The translations under genes were made by a program, and so were the position numbers. The notes under the pieces are model-generated. The model was given only the letters and a program-made list of their open reading frames with translations, ran no database searches and had not been told where the DNA came from. This document shows positions 1 to 9,674 of a stretch of 64,000 bases of DNA, in pieces (the stretch's first letter is position 1; each line of letters begins with the position of its first letter). This DNA is from Nothophaeocryptopus gaeumannii. Lineage: Eukaryota > Ascomycota > Dothideomycetes > Mycosphaerellales > Mycosphaerellaceae. Where the stretch lies: positions 1,116,001 through 1,180,000 of the forward strand of contig JASISA010000010.1 of assembly GCA_031771865.1 (NCBI GenBank). Reading direction: 5' to 3'.

Positions 1-45
1 GCAGAGATTGATGCACTTAGAGCGCAGGCAGAAAAGACAAGCTGA
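1..45 (+). CDS. Possible C-terminal end of a gene entering from the left
   Basis: The first 45 bases read without interruption in frame 1 as a 14-residue hydrophilic, helix-like peptide (ending AQAEKTS) followed by TGA. This composition looks like the end of a coiled-coil protein, but 14 residues cannot be assigned to a family and an open frame this short is common by chance. The sequence left of the window would decide it. Confidence 0.25.
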   Translation, partial: AEIDALRAQAEKTS

Positions 46-549
46 AAACCCAGACTTTCCTCACACCGGGAATCATTCGACGTGCACTGCGACCGCTTTC
101 ATATGACCAACAGCTGGACACCAGTTGTAGAGTGGCCTGATTGCCACAAAGCCCAAGCGAATATGTAGTGCTGGTTAGGTCGGTGGGACTTGATCCGGCG
201 CCCCCTTGCCGATACAGAGATCTGTAGGATCGCAACCCATGCGTCTGCGGAACTCCACCTGTGGGGCGCATGACTTGGCTCGTATGGGTGTTACAGCAAT
301 TCGCCCGCCGCTCTTTGAGCTGCTTTGTAGTAGAGCGCGCACCTGTTCCGGTACGTTTGCGCTTGCGGGGAAATGCTACCCAAGGATTGAGCAGTGAAGC
401 GCCGCATCTTCGCCGTTGAAGTGCCTAAGAGCGGAATCGGTGTTTCTGCGCTGCAAATCCACTCTCGCTGAACAAAGTCATCCTCATCATCCTCCACGTA
501 TTGGTTTCTTCAATGTCGAATTCCTCACGCCCTTTTCTCATCTCGTCGC
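46..549. other. Intergenic, nothing recognised
   Basis: About 500 bases between the left edge and the start of the MFS pseudogene. Short open frames occur on both strands, but none has a recognisable domain, signal peptide or convincing splice structure. It presumably holds the former promoter of the MFS transporter. Confidence 0.5.
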
Positions 550-1547
550 ATGGACTCTCACATTGCCGACGAGAAGCTCAAAGAGCTAAATATCGAAGAT
601 GTTACAGCCAAAGCGAATGACCGCCGCATCGGCAAACTTCGAAATCGACCCTGTAGCCGAGAAGAAGCACCTCCGCAAGCTCGATTTACGAGTCCTACCT
701 GTACTATGGTTTCTCTTCGTGATGGCATTCCTGGACAGGACCAATATCGGTATGCGGCCGCCGTAGATGACGCAGACCAGAGACTCGGCGCATGCCGTAT
801 CCAAGGCATGACCGACGACCTCAATATGAAAGGAGAGGACTACAATATTGCCCTTTTCATCTTCTTTATTCCCTACATCCTCTTCGAAGTGCCTTCCAAC
901 ATTTTGGTCAAGCGCATGGTGCCATCCACTTGGCTCTCCCTCATCATGGCGTTATGGGGTATCGCTACCGTGGGCTAGGGACTTGTGCGTAATGATGCTG
1001 GCCTACAGAGCGTGCGTTTTCTGCTACGTCTCTTCGAGGCCGGCTTCTTTCCCGGATGCGTCTACCTCATTAGCATGTACTACAAGCGCTACGCGCCAAG
1101 ATGAATCGCCTGGACAAGAGTGCTACGAAACGCATCTTCTCAGACTGGAAAGTCTATTGCGGAACCCTCATGTACTTCGGCATCGTGAACACAGGGTACG
1201 CGACAAGCGTAAGTCTCCCGACCTTCTCCCTAACCCACCTCCTACTTACAACGATTCACTCTAGTTCTTCACACCAACCATAATCTCCCAACTCGGCTAC
1301 CGCGCCGCAGCCGCCCAAGTCCGCAGCGTACCCATCTTCATCAACGCTACCGTCTTCTGTATCCTACCGAAATAGGATTTGCGACTGTGCCCTGAGTTGC
1401 AAGGCAAATTTCGGCTAGGGCTTTCAGAAGATGTTGTGTTTATGTTGTTTGGAGCATGCGTTAATGCACACCATCCGTTAAGGGGGTGAGTCGTGTCTAC
1501 ATCAGTTCTCTCAGCTAGTTTCTTCGTTTCCTAATACAACAAACACG

Positions 1548-1795
1548 TTACATCAAGGAGATGCAGTCCCCGCATCCTAGAGCGTTTGGTGAACAACCGA
1601 ATTCTGTTGCGAGGTTGTGGCACCAGCCATGGAAGCCTGCCTCCTTTTGTGTCTAATTAGTCGAAGTCGCTGTAAGGTCCTCATTTTACTTACAGAACAA
1701 CAGCCACAGACCTTTTTCCCCATGCATGAACGCGCAATTTGAGATTGAACGGTAAGGAAAAGAAGTCCTAAGGAGAGGAGAGCAAGGCGGAACAT
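1548..1795 (-). CDS. Small cysteine-rich secreted protein (effector candidate), two exons
   Basis: Reading the minus strand from the ATG at 1795 gives a strong signal peptide (MFRLALLSLGLLFLTVQS), then a cysteine-dense segment ending KKVCGCCS at 1694, followed by a consensus GTAAGT donor. Skipping an intron of 50 bases (1644-1693, acceptor AAAAG, branch-like CTAAT 13 bases upstream) or 41 bases (1653-1693) keeps the same frame and gives 31 or 34 more residues, with WCHNLA, FGCS, LGCGDC and a final ISLM before TAA at 1548. The product is 65 (or 68) residues with eight cysteines, at 24, 30, 32, 33, 42, 51, 58 and 61 in the 65-residue form. Length, signal peptide and even cysteine number fit fungal apoplastic small secreted proteins; no named family is recognised. 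It lies inside the segment that interrupts the MFS pseudogene, next to a RIP-marked tract. A TATA-like run lies about 115 bases upstream. Without splicing the frame continues to a different stop at 1577. Existence as a gene is inference. Confidence 0.55.
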
Positions 1796-1899
1796 ATTGA
1801 TTGAAGGCCGAGAATTTAGCTACAGGAGGAAGATAGTAGTAAAGGTTGTAGACAATCTAGACTAAAGCAAGTGTAATCAATTCTAGAGGACAGTGGATA

Positions 1900-2670
1900 T
1901 ATATAGATATATCGCTACTGAAAGGAACGTCGGCTATAGCGTTAGTCTTCGACATAAGGACCTTTACTAGGAAAGGCCAGTATCTAGTATTTACTTTTGC
2001 GCGATTCTTGCGCGGAGGCGGTTACTTGATATAGGCTTTGTTATTACTCAATACAGGCTTTGCTGTCTATCTCCCGGGCCTGGCGAGCTAAAAGCTTCCC
2101 GGACACGAGCAGTTACCGTAGTATATAGCTTTCGTAAGATATTCGGGCGCTATCGATCTTATTACTAGAACTACCGACGACCTTTGCTCGTACGGCGGAT
2201 TTGTACTACTGAAACGTTATGTTTTCGAAGAGAGTGTCCTGTAATCTCTTTAAAGTTGGACTTGAAGGAGAGTACCCTCAGAGTAGTGGATTCGTCGTAG
2301 CTGCTTATTTCGATAATGGTAGCCGATCTTCACGTCGCCCCTCTGGTCGCGAGTCTCGTTCGAGGCACGGGGCGAGAGCCTCTGCGCAGGTGGTCCTAGT
2401 AGCCCGGTAAGTCAGGAAGCGGACGAGGTACGTGTGGGCGGACGTGGCTCTCTGTAGCTTCTAGGAGCACCGGCGTGGATATAGCAAACGCGTACTCGTT
2501 CCTCGGGCACACGCACGCGTTTTTGATAGTGCGATCTGGTTAGCGGGGCTTAGGGGAATACCTTGGGTTTGTCTAGGTAGTTATTAGTATAGAGGGTAGA
2601 CCGACGCATATTTCACCTAGTTAGGTAGGCGCTAAAAAGTTCTTAGCATATAAACCTTTTCTTTATATAA
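1900..2670. mobile_element. RIP-marked, decayed repeat-like insertion
   Basis: This tract within the MFS pseudogene has a composition unlike the flanking genes, rich in TpA and CpG and poor in CpA and TpG. In the 60 bases 2101-2160 I hand-count 8 TA, 6 AT, 2 CA, 0 TG, 3 AC and 4 GT. That gives TpA/ApT of about 1.3 and (CpA+TpG)/(ApC+GpT) of about 0.3, both in the range expected after repeat-induced point mutation. RIP acts on duplicated DNA, so the tract is probably a remnant of a transposon. No transposase or reverse transcriptase motif, terminal repeat or target duplication could be identified, and the borders are approximate. Confidence 0.55.
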
Positions 2671-3062
2671 TCTCCCCAGGCGTGCAGTATATGACCATCT
2701 TCTTCGTCGTTACAGGCGGCTACATTTGCCAACCCATTACCCTCGCCTGGGTCCAGAATATCATGTCCGGCCTCTATAAACGTTCCATCTCCTCTGCTGT
2801 TATGGTCCGATTTGGTAATGCAGGCGGGATCGTAGCACGTAACGTCTTCATCTCGTCAGAGGCACCGGGGTACAAGACGGGATATGGAGTGAGTTTGGGG
2901 CTGGTCTGGATCTGTGCTGCGGCTTGTTTGTGTCTGTTTCTTGGGGTGAGGAGGGAGAATGCGAAGAGGGAGAGGGGGGAGAGGGATTGGAGGGAGGGGA
3001 AGGGGGAGGTTGATAGGGATAATTGGGGGGATGATTGTCCGAGGTTTAGGTTTACTTGTTAG

Positions 3063-4425
3063 ATCGAGTGGTTGGTGGATGGAGGATGGGATGTGAAGAC
3101 ATGGTGTTTGCGAAAGCCTCAGGCAGACAATGCCAAGATTAGCAGGGTTCCGGGCAGCTTCCAACTCTCAAGCATTGGACTTTCCCTCTCCCTCTCTCTC
3201 CGTCAATATCAGTATCATTGTCGCGTCGTTCAGTCACGCGTATTCACTCGCTGTTGTAAAGAATGCGCAAGCAGTTGTTGTCGCCAAATTGACAGAGGAG
3301 CGCGACTCAGAACACCAACTCGAGACGTGTGCAAGTCTGGATGCGCAGCGCAACCTTCAACCACCGACCATACCACGAATACAGTAGCACCTAGCAGATC
3401 TATGTGGTCTATGCTTTGGTCAAGTACTGTGAGCTTTCTGCGATCCGAACAAGGCCTGCCGTTGCGACCTTCGAGTGTGTGTTCCTCATCCAACTGAGGT
3501 GACATTGCCAATTCCCGATCTGGCTTAGCTCCAACTTCAACAGACCTGGTTGGTCTGCCCGCAGAATCTTGACAATTGACGGCTGCAGAGCACAGAACAC
3601 GGGACAGGAGCGGTGAATGTCTGTTGCTTCTTCTGAGGATGTTTCGTTCGAGCGGAACATATTCATGTCGATCCATGCACCCCGCAGAGGATCTTTGGCA
3701 CCGAAGGTGAAGTACACAGAATACTTGCGGCTGATTAATATACCAGAATTGCACAATTCCTCCGAAGGACGACATGGCATGAATAACTCTGTCTTCCAAC
3801 AGCATATGAGTTCTCAAGAATATCGACAAGGCCAAGTGCCGTAACATTTGCAAGGTTGGTAGGAATCTTCTACCTCACGCTTGACGTCTGCCTCTGCTCT
3901 TCACGCGGTTCAAGACGAGTTTGCGCCATCTGCCAAGTAATGTGGCCTCCATTTATCTGCAAGACCGACGTGAATACTTACGCATTGTACCTATTAGGAA
4001 TGCTAAAAGCGCGAATGGCGCAAAAGATATCCACAAATTAGGTACTCGTCTGCCACTAGTGGCTGCTTAGCGTAAGCCTGCTTCTGATCTACAACATGTG
4101 GGTGACGATCAAAGCCATGCTATGGCTTGGACATTCGCATACCAAGACTGCTAAAGGCTTCCAAGACGGATATTACATGGCCACCACTGCAAGCTCTCCT
4201 TCGACCAAACCATATACTCACACAGTACTGTTGATCAACAATAATGAAGCATTCGCCTAGAGGATCGTCGCAGTTCCTGCCAGCATGTGACGCAACGTTA
4301 CTGTAGGACGACCTCCAGCCCTTCGTCCGCAAGACCGTATAAGACAGAAGCTCAGAAGTAGCACAAGAATTGAACATAGTGCCGGTCAACATCTACCACC
4401 TCACGCTTGAGCGCCTTCAATCGCC
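3063..4425. other. Intergenic, gene-poor
   Basis: About 1.36 kb between the MFS remnant and the PEBP gene. The longest open frame (3230-3853, minus, 207 codons) overlaps another minus frame (3409-3780). Neither shows a recognisable domain. A short minus frame at 4120-4392 is moderately cysteine-containing but lacks a signal peptide. The right end must hold the PEBP promoter. A purine-rich G-run tract (about 2941-3040) lies just upstream, inside the MFS C-terminus. Confidence 0.4.
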
Positions 4426-5150
4426 ATGCGTTACAACACTTTGGTCTCGCTCTTCTTGAGCGTCCCAACTGCCTTTGCAGCACCAACTCTCACCGAGAAG
4501 CGTCAAGCCTCTTGCGGGACTGGCATCAGCGCCGCCGAGAGCTCTCGCGTCCAACAGCGCTTCCAACAAGCCGGCGTTGTCCCAACTCTCATCCCCTCCA
4601 TTAACCCGCAAGTGGCCTTGAAGATCACCTATCCAACTGTGAACATCGATCTGGGCACTCAGACCACATCACTTCGTACGTTTTGACCACTTGCCAAGAG
4701 CCCTACTTCCAGAGCACCAGCTGACACCTTCATCCAGAAACCGTCAACGCACCGGCTTTCCAATTCACAGCTCAACCCGGCGCCCCTGCTACAGCAACCT
4801 ACTCCCTCTTCCTCGTCGACCCAGACGTCCCCGGTCCCAATGGCCCGCCAGTCCTCGGCAGCCCGCGCCTCAATTTCCTCCACTGGTATGTCTCCGGCAT
4901 CACAGCCTGCTCGGGTACGGGCAACCTGGTTACTTTCTATGAACTACCGACTCCTGCATCGCCGGGTGAGCAGCATCGGTATACTTGGTTGGTGTACAGG
5001 GAGCCGGCGAGTTACACGCCGGAAGTCATCCAGGCTCAAGTGCGACCTGGGTTTTATTTGCTGGGATATACGACTAGGAGAAGGTTGGGGAGTCCGATTG
5101 GGGGCAATTTCATGAATCAGAGTATTACGAATGGGATTTTGCCTTTGTAA
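4426..5150 (+). CDS. Secreted phosphatidylethanolamine-binding protein (PEBP) family
   Basis: Two exons, 4426-4675 and 4738-5150, joined over a 62-base GTACGT...CAG intron, encode 220 residues. An N-terminal signal peptide (MRYNTLVSLFLSVPTAFA) predicts secretion. The PEBP core follows, with the anion-site motif as LVDPDVPGP, then FLHWYVSGI, and the second hallmark HRYTWLVYREP. Family members bind phospholipids or inhibit proteases and kinases; the yeast relative Tfs1 inhibits carboxypeptidase Y. The first exon alone ends in a short out-of-frame tail, so the splice is needed for the domain. Two cysteines in the mature protein fit an extracellular location. The ligand and biological role cannot be told from sequence. 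The gene stands alone, with about 1 kb of apparently empty DNA on its 3' side. Confidence 0.9.
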
Positions 5151-6140
5151 TTGAGACGGATGGAGGAAAGATCATGAGGGGATCTGTCGATAGTGATTGC
5201 TTCAGTCGATCTGATGAATATCCAGCATGATCAACCCCCAAAACGATAGCCTACATTCTTCGAATTCACGTCACGACGATCTTCTTTGGCAGCCTAAATC
5301 ACGTTCCCTGTCACCGCTGCCCTCAAAGCTAATCTCTGATCAAGATCACGATAGCCTAAGAATTGAAGATACATCGCATATCGACGACCACGAGACAATC
5401 AATTCGCACCATCACCCCAAGAAGCCGTACTTACATCCAACCACAGCCCCGACAACATCGGTCTCCGAATCGCAGCTTTGGAAAGCCACGGAACGATGAC
5501 CAACGGCCAGTGCTGCGTCGAGTACCTGCATTGCTCTGGTCGAGGGAAAAGAGAGGAAGAAAAAGAATAGGTATCGAACCAATATATATACATATATATA
5601 TATATCTCTTCCCCATGGTCTGTGCGCCCGCACGCCTGGCGTGCTACATTATGAAAGAACAGGACTGAACGTACAGGGATTGCATGTTTCTTGCCTTGAT
5701 CTCGATCCCGTTAGGGATTTGAGGTGAGGTGAGGCTATATTGAGGCAGATGTTGCAAAAAGATCTTAACCAGCGAGATGGGTTTGGTATGTTTCGAGACG
5801 CCTTTGAAGGCTTGATCGGCGAGCAGACATTCGGAAGCGAGTGAAGAGAGTAACAGACACTTAATTCATTTCAAGGCCTGCTCCTTACCTCCTCTCTCCT
5901 CGGTCGCTCTCGGCTGTTTTGAGTACCTACCGCTGGTGAGATTGCTTACCTACTGACAATGTTGGCCATAGGTACGACTTGACTCTCTCCAAGGGCTTTG
6001 GGCGTTGGAAGTAAAAAATGTGACACGGAGACCTCAGACAGTCGTCGATTAGCTGAATGCGCACGAAGTGAGCTCGAATTAACTTCCAAGAACAGAGACA
6101 AAAGAGCGACTTTCCTCTCCAGTACGCTATGTTGCTTATA
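5151..6140. other. Intergenic with an AT microsatellite
   Basis: About 990 bases between the PEBP stop and the App1-like gene's 3' end. The only structured element is an alternating AT run at about 5581-5605. Open frames crossing it are low-complexity artefacts. The segment should hold the 3' UTRs of both neighbours; no other gene is supported. Confidence 0.5.
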
Positions 6141-7759
6141 CTATCCGGAAGTCTCATTGAAAGGCTTAGGCCGAGCTATAGGCCAGAACATATAATTCCC
6201 ACTTGTCTTGTTAAGCCAAGCCATCTCAGCCAAATAGTCCTCATGATCGGTTTTCTTCCAGAGAGGCAAATCCACAACTCGCCTCTCAGCATTTCTGCCA
6301 TACTCCACGCTGTCATGTTCTGGCTCGAACCCACCATGTGAATACCAAACACCCGAGCGACGGTCGAGATAACATGCCAGGTGGGGTCTTCTCTCTCCTA
6401 GAAGCATACACATGAGGTACTCATTGTACTGGTTGCCAATTGTAAGAAGCATACTGCCAACGGCTCCATGCCGGTGCACGGGCCACGGCCGAACTTCTGT
6501 TTCGGGGCATAGGTGCTCGACGAGGGCATTGGATGCGTTCTCGCGAGCAGGGATGTCGCCTTTCCAGCGGAAATCATCCGGGAGATAGAAAATCCGGACC
6601 TTTCCAAGATCGTGCAGATCGTCCAAGGCCTTCAGGTTTGGCACGATGCCGCTTGCTGGCTCGGTGGCTTCAACTTCTCGGATGAGGATGCATTTTATCT
6701 GATCGGGCTTCTCCCTCGCGAGCTTGCCATAAGCAGACAACGTGGAGCCGGTAGCGGTGTCTCCAATGAGCACAAATTGCCGGTCTGGGAAGCTTTCGAG
6801 AAGTGGTAGTAGATTGTTGTAACGCGCATTGAAGATGGACTTGATGGATTCGAGCAGCATGGGTCGAAAGCCAAAGGTTCCAGGCGGATAGCTAGAAAGA
6901 TGTTAATGAGGCGTGCACTTCTGCCTCTGCAGGAACTAAGTACTTACGAGCTTGTGATACTGTCCACGATGGATCCATGGCCCATCTGAGGCGAGTCCGT
7001 CAGGTAGTGAAAGTGAGTGTCAGGGGCAGCTTTGAGCCACGAAGCGAATACTTCAGGCATATTGAGCCAGGGCTGGTAAATTCCCATGAAGAAGTAAGTC
7101 AACATTCTCTTCCAATTCCAGATTTCGGACATCTTCAGGACGTCGTCGATGTCGGATACGATGGTGAGTCCTCGCGGTGGAATGATGAATGTGTCGATCT
7201 GGGAGGCGAGTGTTGGTAGTTTTGTGTAGCAGTGAGTGATGTCGAGAGTGAAGTTTTCACGGCGCGTAGTATTTGTCGTCTCCAAATTCATTTCCGCGAA
7301 TGCGCTGAATGACCCATATGTGGAAGTGCGGCCAGGGACGTCGGTGCCTTCGATTGTGAGAGAAGCGCCGGTAACGGACCATGAGAGAAAATCACGTATA
7401 ATGTCTCCAACGTCAGAATACGTGAGGTTCGCACCAACAAGGCTCATGATGTCGTAAAGCGTGGCTTTCAGAGCATCGTCGCTGTTTGAGGCATTGGCGC
7501 AGGCTGGGAGAGCGTAGGCATAGCCTTCAACAAGGATATGGGAGGAATTCGCATATGTTGGCCAGGTGGCGAGCTGCATGTAGTCACCGTTGAATTCGCG
7601 TGGGCTGCAGCGAAAGTGTATGGAAGCAGAGACGACGTTTCTCAGAGGTGTGGTGACGATTCCGAAGGCCGAGTACGGCACTGGGCCGCACTCTACCTTG
7701 TATTTCGCCTGCGAAGGACACGGAAGCAGGGAGAGAAGCACCCAAAACAGGGCGAGCAT
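6141..7759 (-). CDS. Secreted App1-type phosphatidate phosphatase domain protein (DUF2183)
   Basis: Minus-strand exons 6948-7759 and 6141-6891, joined over a 56-base GTAAGT...TAG intron, give 520 residues. An N-terminal hydrophobic segment (MLALFWVLLSLLPCPSQA) is a good signal peptide, and many N-x-S/T sequons follow. The catalytic region starts at about residue 200 with VSDIDDVLKMSEIW, which matches the DxDx(T/V) nucleophile motif of haloacid-dehalogenase-like phosphatases, in the form seen in App1. Downstream GIYQPWLNMPEVFASWL, FHYLTDSPQM and FVLIGDTATGSTLSAYG correspond to the App1 catalytic domain. Yeast App1 is a cytosolic, actin-patch phosphatidate phosphatase; this one lacks its N-terminal actin-interaction part and appears exported. 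Its substrate outside the cell is unknown. The divergent-strand neighbour is absent: the rhomboid gene lies upstream on the same strand, 166 bases away. Confidence 0.85.
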
Positions 7760-7925
7760 GATGGCAGCGGATGTTCTGATTCCTCAATGGTTGGCCGTTG
7801 TTGTGTAGAGGCGAGAGTTCGTTTCACGAGCGTCGAGCTGGAAGTCGCTTTGGAGAGGCCGTGCGCGACTGCCGTGGTGGTCGAGGAAGTCGTTCCGGTG
7901 GAGGAAGGCACACTCTCGTACCTGG

Positions 7926-8794
7926 TCATCTTCGCAGAACGTTTCTAAGCATTGGCCACACACCAAATCTTCGCAGATAGGCGAAATAGTACACTGCTCC
8001 AAATGCAAATCCACCCAAATGTGCCGCATGGCCGATTCTGGTGCCTTTGTCCAGGAGGTAGGCATCAGCAGCGACGTATCCCACCGTCATGAGACATAGT
8101 GGGATATTCACTGGTATGAACATGAACTGCATTGGAGCGAACGGCATGGATCCTGCAGCCGCAGCACCGAGCCCGCTGACGAGCCCGCTGGCACCTAGAG
8201 CTACGCCCATCGTCCTGACTTCCGGACGCTGAGCGTTGAAACTCCAACGAGAATCTTTCCGAGGAGCAGGCGCGCTAGACTTCTGATGCGCTAGCCAAGC
8301 GGTGGATGAGGCGATGGCGCTTCCGAGGCCAAGCGAGAAAATATGCAGCATGCCCACTCCAGGAATGACACTCATAATGCTGGCGAAGGCGTGGAGTGCG
8401 ATCATGTTGAAGGCAAAGTGACCCAGCGATTGGTGCGAGAATGCTGAAGTAATGAGGGTATGCCAGCGGCCAGCCTGGATGTTCGCCCACGACAGCGTGG
8501 CGTTCTCGCGCAGCCAGATTTGCAGTTTCGCGTCGCGGTTGATGGATGCGTAATTCCACGCTCCGAAGACAGCGGTGTTGAGGCCGATGAGTGTCCACAT
8601 GGCGCCGCGCGCCGATGCGTGTGTCCTCGATGCACCGTCGGATGACATTTGGCGGCCGGAGCTCCTGGTCTGTCGTCTGAACTGGACCAGGAGGGATTGC
8701 TTCAGTGGCGAGGCGGAAGTTCGAGTGACACGGTTCCTGAAAGCATGTGAGTATAGCTGTTATGCTGTGGGAGAGTACTCTGCAAAACTTACAT
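7926..8794 (-). CDS. Mitochondrial rhomboid-type intramembrane serine protease (Pcp1-like), start codon split by an intron
   Basis: The main exon (7926-8736) carries the rhomboid fold, with HFAFNM, GASGLVSGLGA holding the catalytic serine (about residue 183) and HAAHLGG holding the catalytic histidine (about 238), among about six hydrophobic helices. The first methionine in the long frame (8648) would leave out a good presequence. Upstream, a 56-base GTAAGT...CAG intron (8737-8792) follows the dinucleotide AT at 8793-8794, so the start codon reads AT|G across the junction. The resulting N-terminus MNRVTRTSASPLKQSLLVQF is basic and lacks acids, as expected of a mitochondrial presequence. Total 270 residues, shorter than yeast Pcp1 (346). 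Pcp1-type proteases cleave inner-membrane proteins such as Mgm1 and cytochrome c peroxidase; that role here is inferred. A start at 8648 remains the alternative. Confidence 0.8.
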
Positions 8795-9674
8795 GGTGGC
8801 GATGTGGAAGCTAGTAGGAACGCAAGAGGGATGAGAAGGTCTCCACTCTGCAGGGTGTGATGTAGATCGGAGGACTGAAGAATGCAGAAACAAAAGTGAA
8901 AGATGAATCGCAACGATCAAGATGGAGAGTGATGCAACGGCTCAGCGATGTGAAGGGAGGACTTCCGCTGAGGAGGTCTGATGGGAGCGGACGGCCATAT
9001 TGCACTAGCTTTGATAGACCGTGTAAGCCACGACAAACGCAAAGACACACATCTGCCGTTCGTTCTATGTTTTATGCTGCTTATGTGGAGAAAGGATGCT
9101 TGTTGTGGATTTCCCTGTGATCTTGTGTGTGGAGCCTGAGGCAACAAAGCCCGTGCTGGAAGTTAAACATCGTCAATGCTTGGTGGTGGGTGACGAGCTT
9201 CTCTGCCATCATGTCCAAAGCACCATCACTCCAAAGAACCACCAACACCGCGAACACTACCGCTACTACCACCAGCAGAGACCTCACCGCTCTCACGATC
9301 CCACTTTCTCGACAATTGAGCCTGCCACTGCCGTTGCCGCGCACAGCCTTGCGTCTGCTGAAACACTCGGGCCAAGGACTTCGACTGAATTGTGCGCTCC
9401 AGTCTACACCACCCACCGGCTCCATACGTGCCGCTTGCGCCATTGTCACCACGAGTGAACCTCCAGCGAATACGAGAAGCGCCGCCCGAAGACCGTACCA
9501 GCCTTCTAGAGCTCTCCACGCGCACCGAGCGACTTTCTTCACGCCCACGCCGAACGGCTTCCATAGCTGGTATCCCTCTACCGCGCCATTTTGAAGTCCT
9601 GGCTCCCTCATACGAGCTTGCACGAAAGATACTCAGAGTGCCTTGAAGCCTCAATCACCACACACCCCCTCATA
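8795..9674. promoter_or_regulatory. Divergent promoter region of the rhomboid and DHH1 genes, with a long upstream ORF
   Basis: About 880 bases separate the two divergent starts. On the plus strand an ATG at 9211 opens a 127-codon frame ending at 9594, 80 bases before the DHH1 ATG. It is rich in Thr, Ser, Leu and Pro and has no recognisable domain, so it is either a long uORF in an extended DHH1 leader or chance. Overlapping minus frames are also open here, which argues for compositional bias rather than coding. The last 70 bases before the DHH1 start are pyrimidine- and A-rich, as is usual for a fungal leader. Confidence 0.4.

Larger units (their letters stand above)
550..3062 (+). pseudogene. 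Broken MFS transporter (Dal5-like anion:cation symporter family)
   Basis: Fragments of one fungal major facilitator protein lie in order in different frames. They are an N-terminus from the ATG at 550; a segment with LDLRVLPVLWFLFVMAFLDRTN at about 660-750; DDLNMKGEDYN and the EVPSNIL helix to about 977; LLRLFEAGFFPGCVYLISMYYKRY at about 1020-1100; KRIFSDWKVYCGTLMYFGI at about 1126-1190; then TPTIISQLGYRAAA after a GT-AG intron near 1209-1264. The C-terminal helices (TIFFVVTGGYICQP, YKRSISSA, SEAPGYKTGYGVSL) run from about 2683 to the stop at 3060-3062. Disabling lesions are a frameshift near 640, a lost splice acceptor near 790, an in-frame TAG at 976-978, a missing stretch of roughly 80 residues after 1100, and about 1.3 kb of foreign sequence between 1375 and 2680. 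Members of this family carry small organic anions such as allantoate or vitamins; the substrate cannot be told here. Clearly non-functional. Confidence 0.85.

Noticed and set aside
3409..3853. Overlapping minus frames of 123 and 207 codons
   Set aside because: No domain, no signal peptide, no splice consistency; they compete with each other over the same DNA.
5363..5668. Open frames across the AT microsatellite
   Set aside because: Low-complexity Tyr/Ile/His repeats generated by the AT run.
6398..6809. Frames within the App1-like exon on both strands
   Set aside because: Shadows of the conserved phosphatase domain in the correct minus frame.
9081..9623. Minus-strand 180-codon frame with two hydrophobic stretches upstream of DHH1
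   Set aside because: It overlaps the DHH1 leader and other open frames on both strands, has no recognisable domain, and its hydrophobicity reflects the complement of a Thr/Ser-rich plus sequence.
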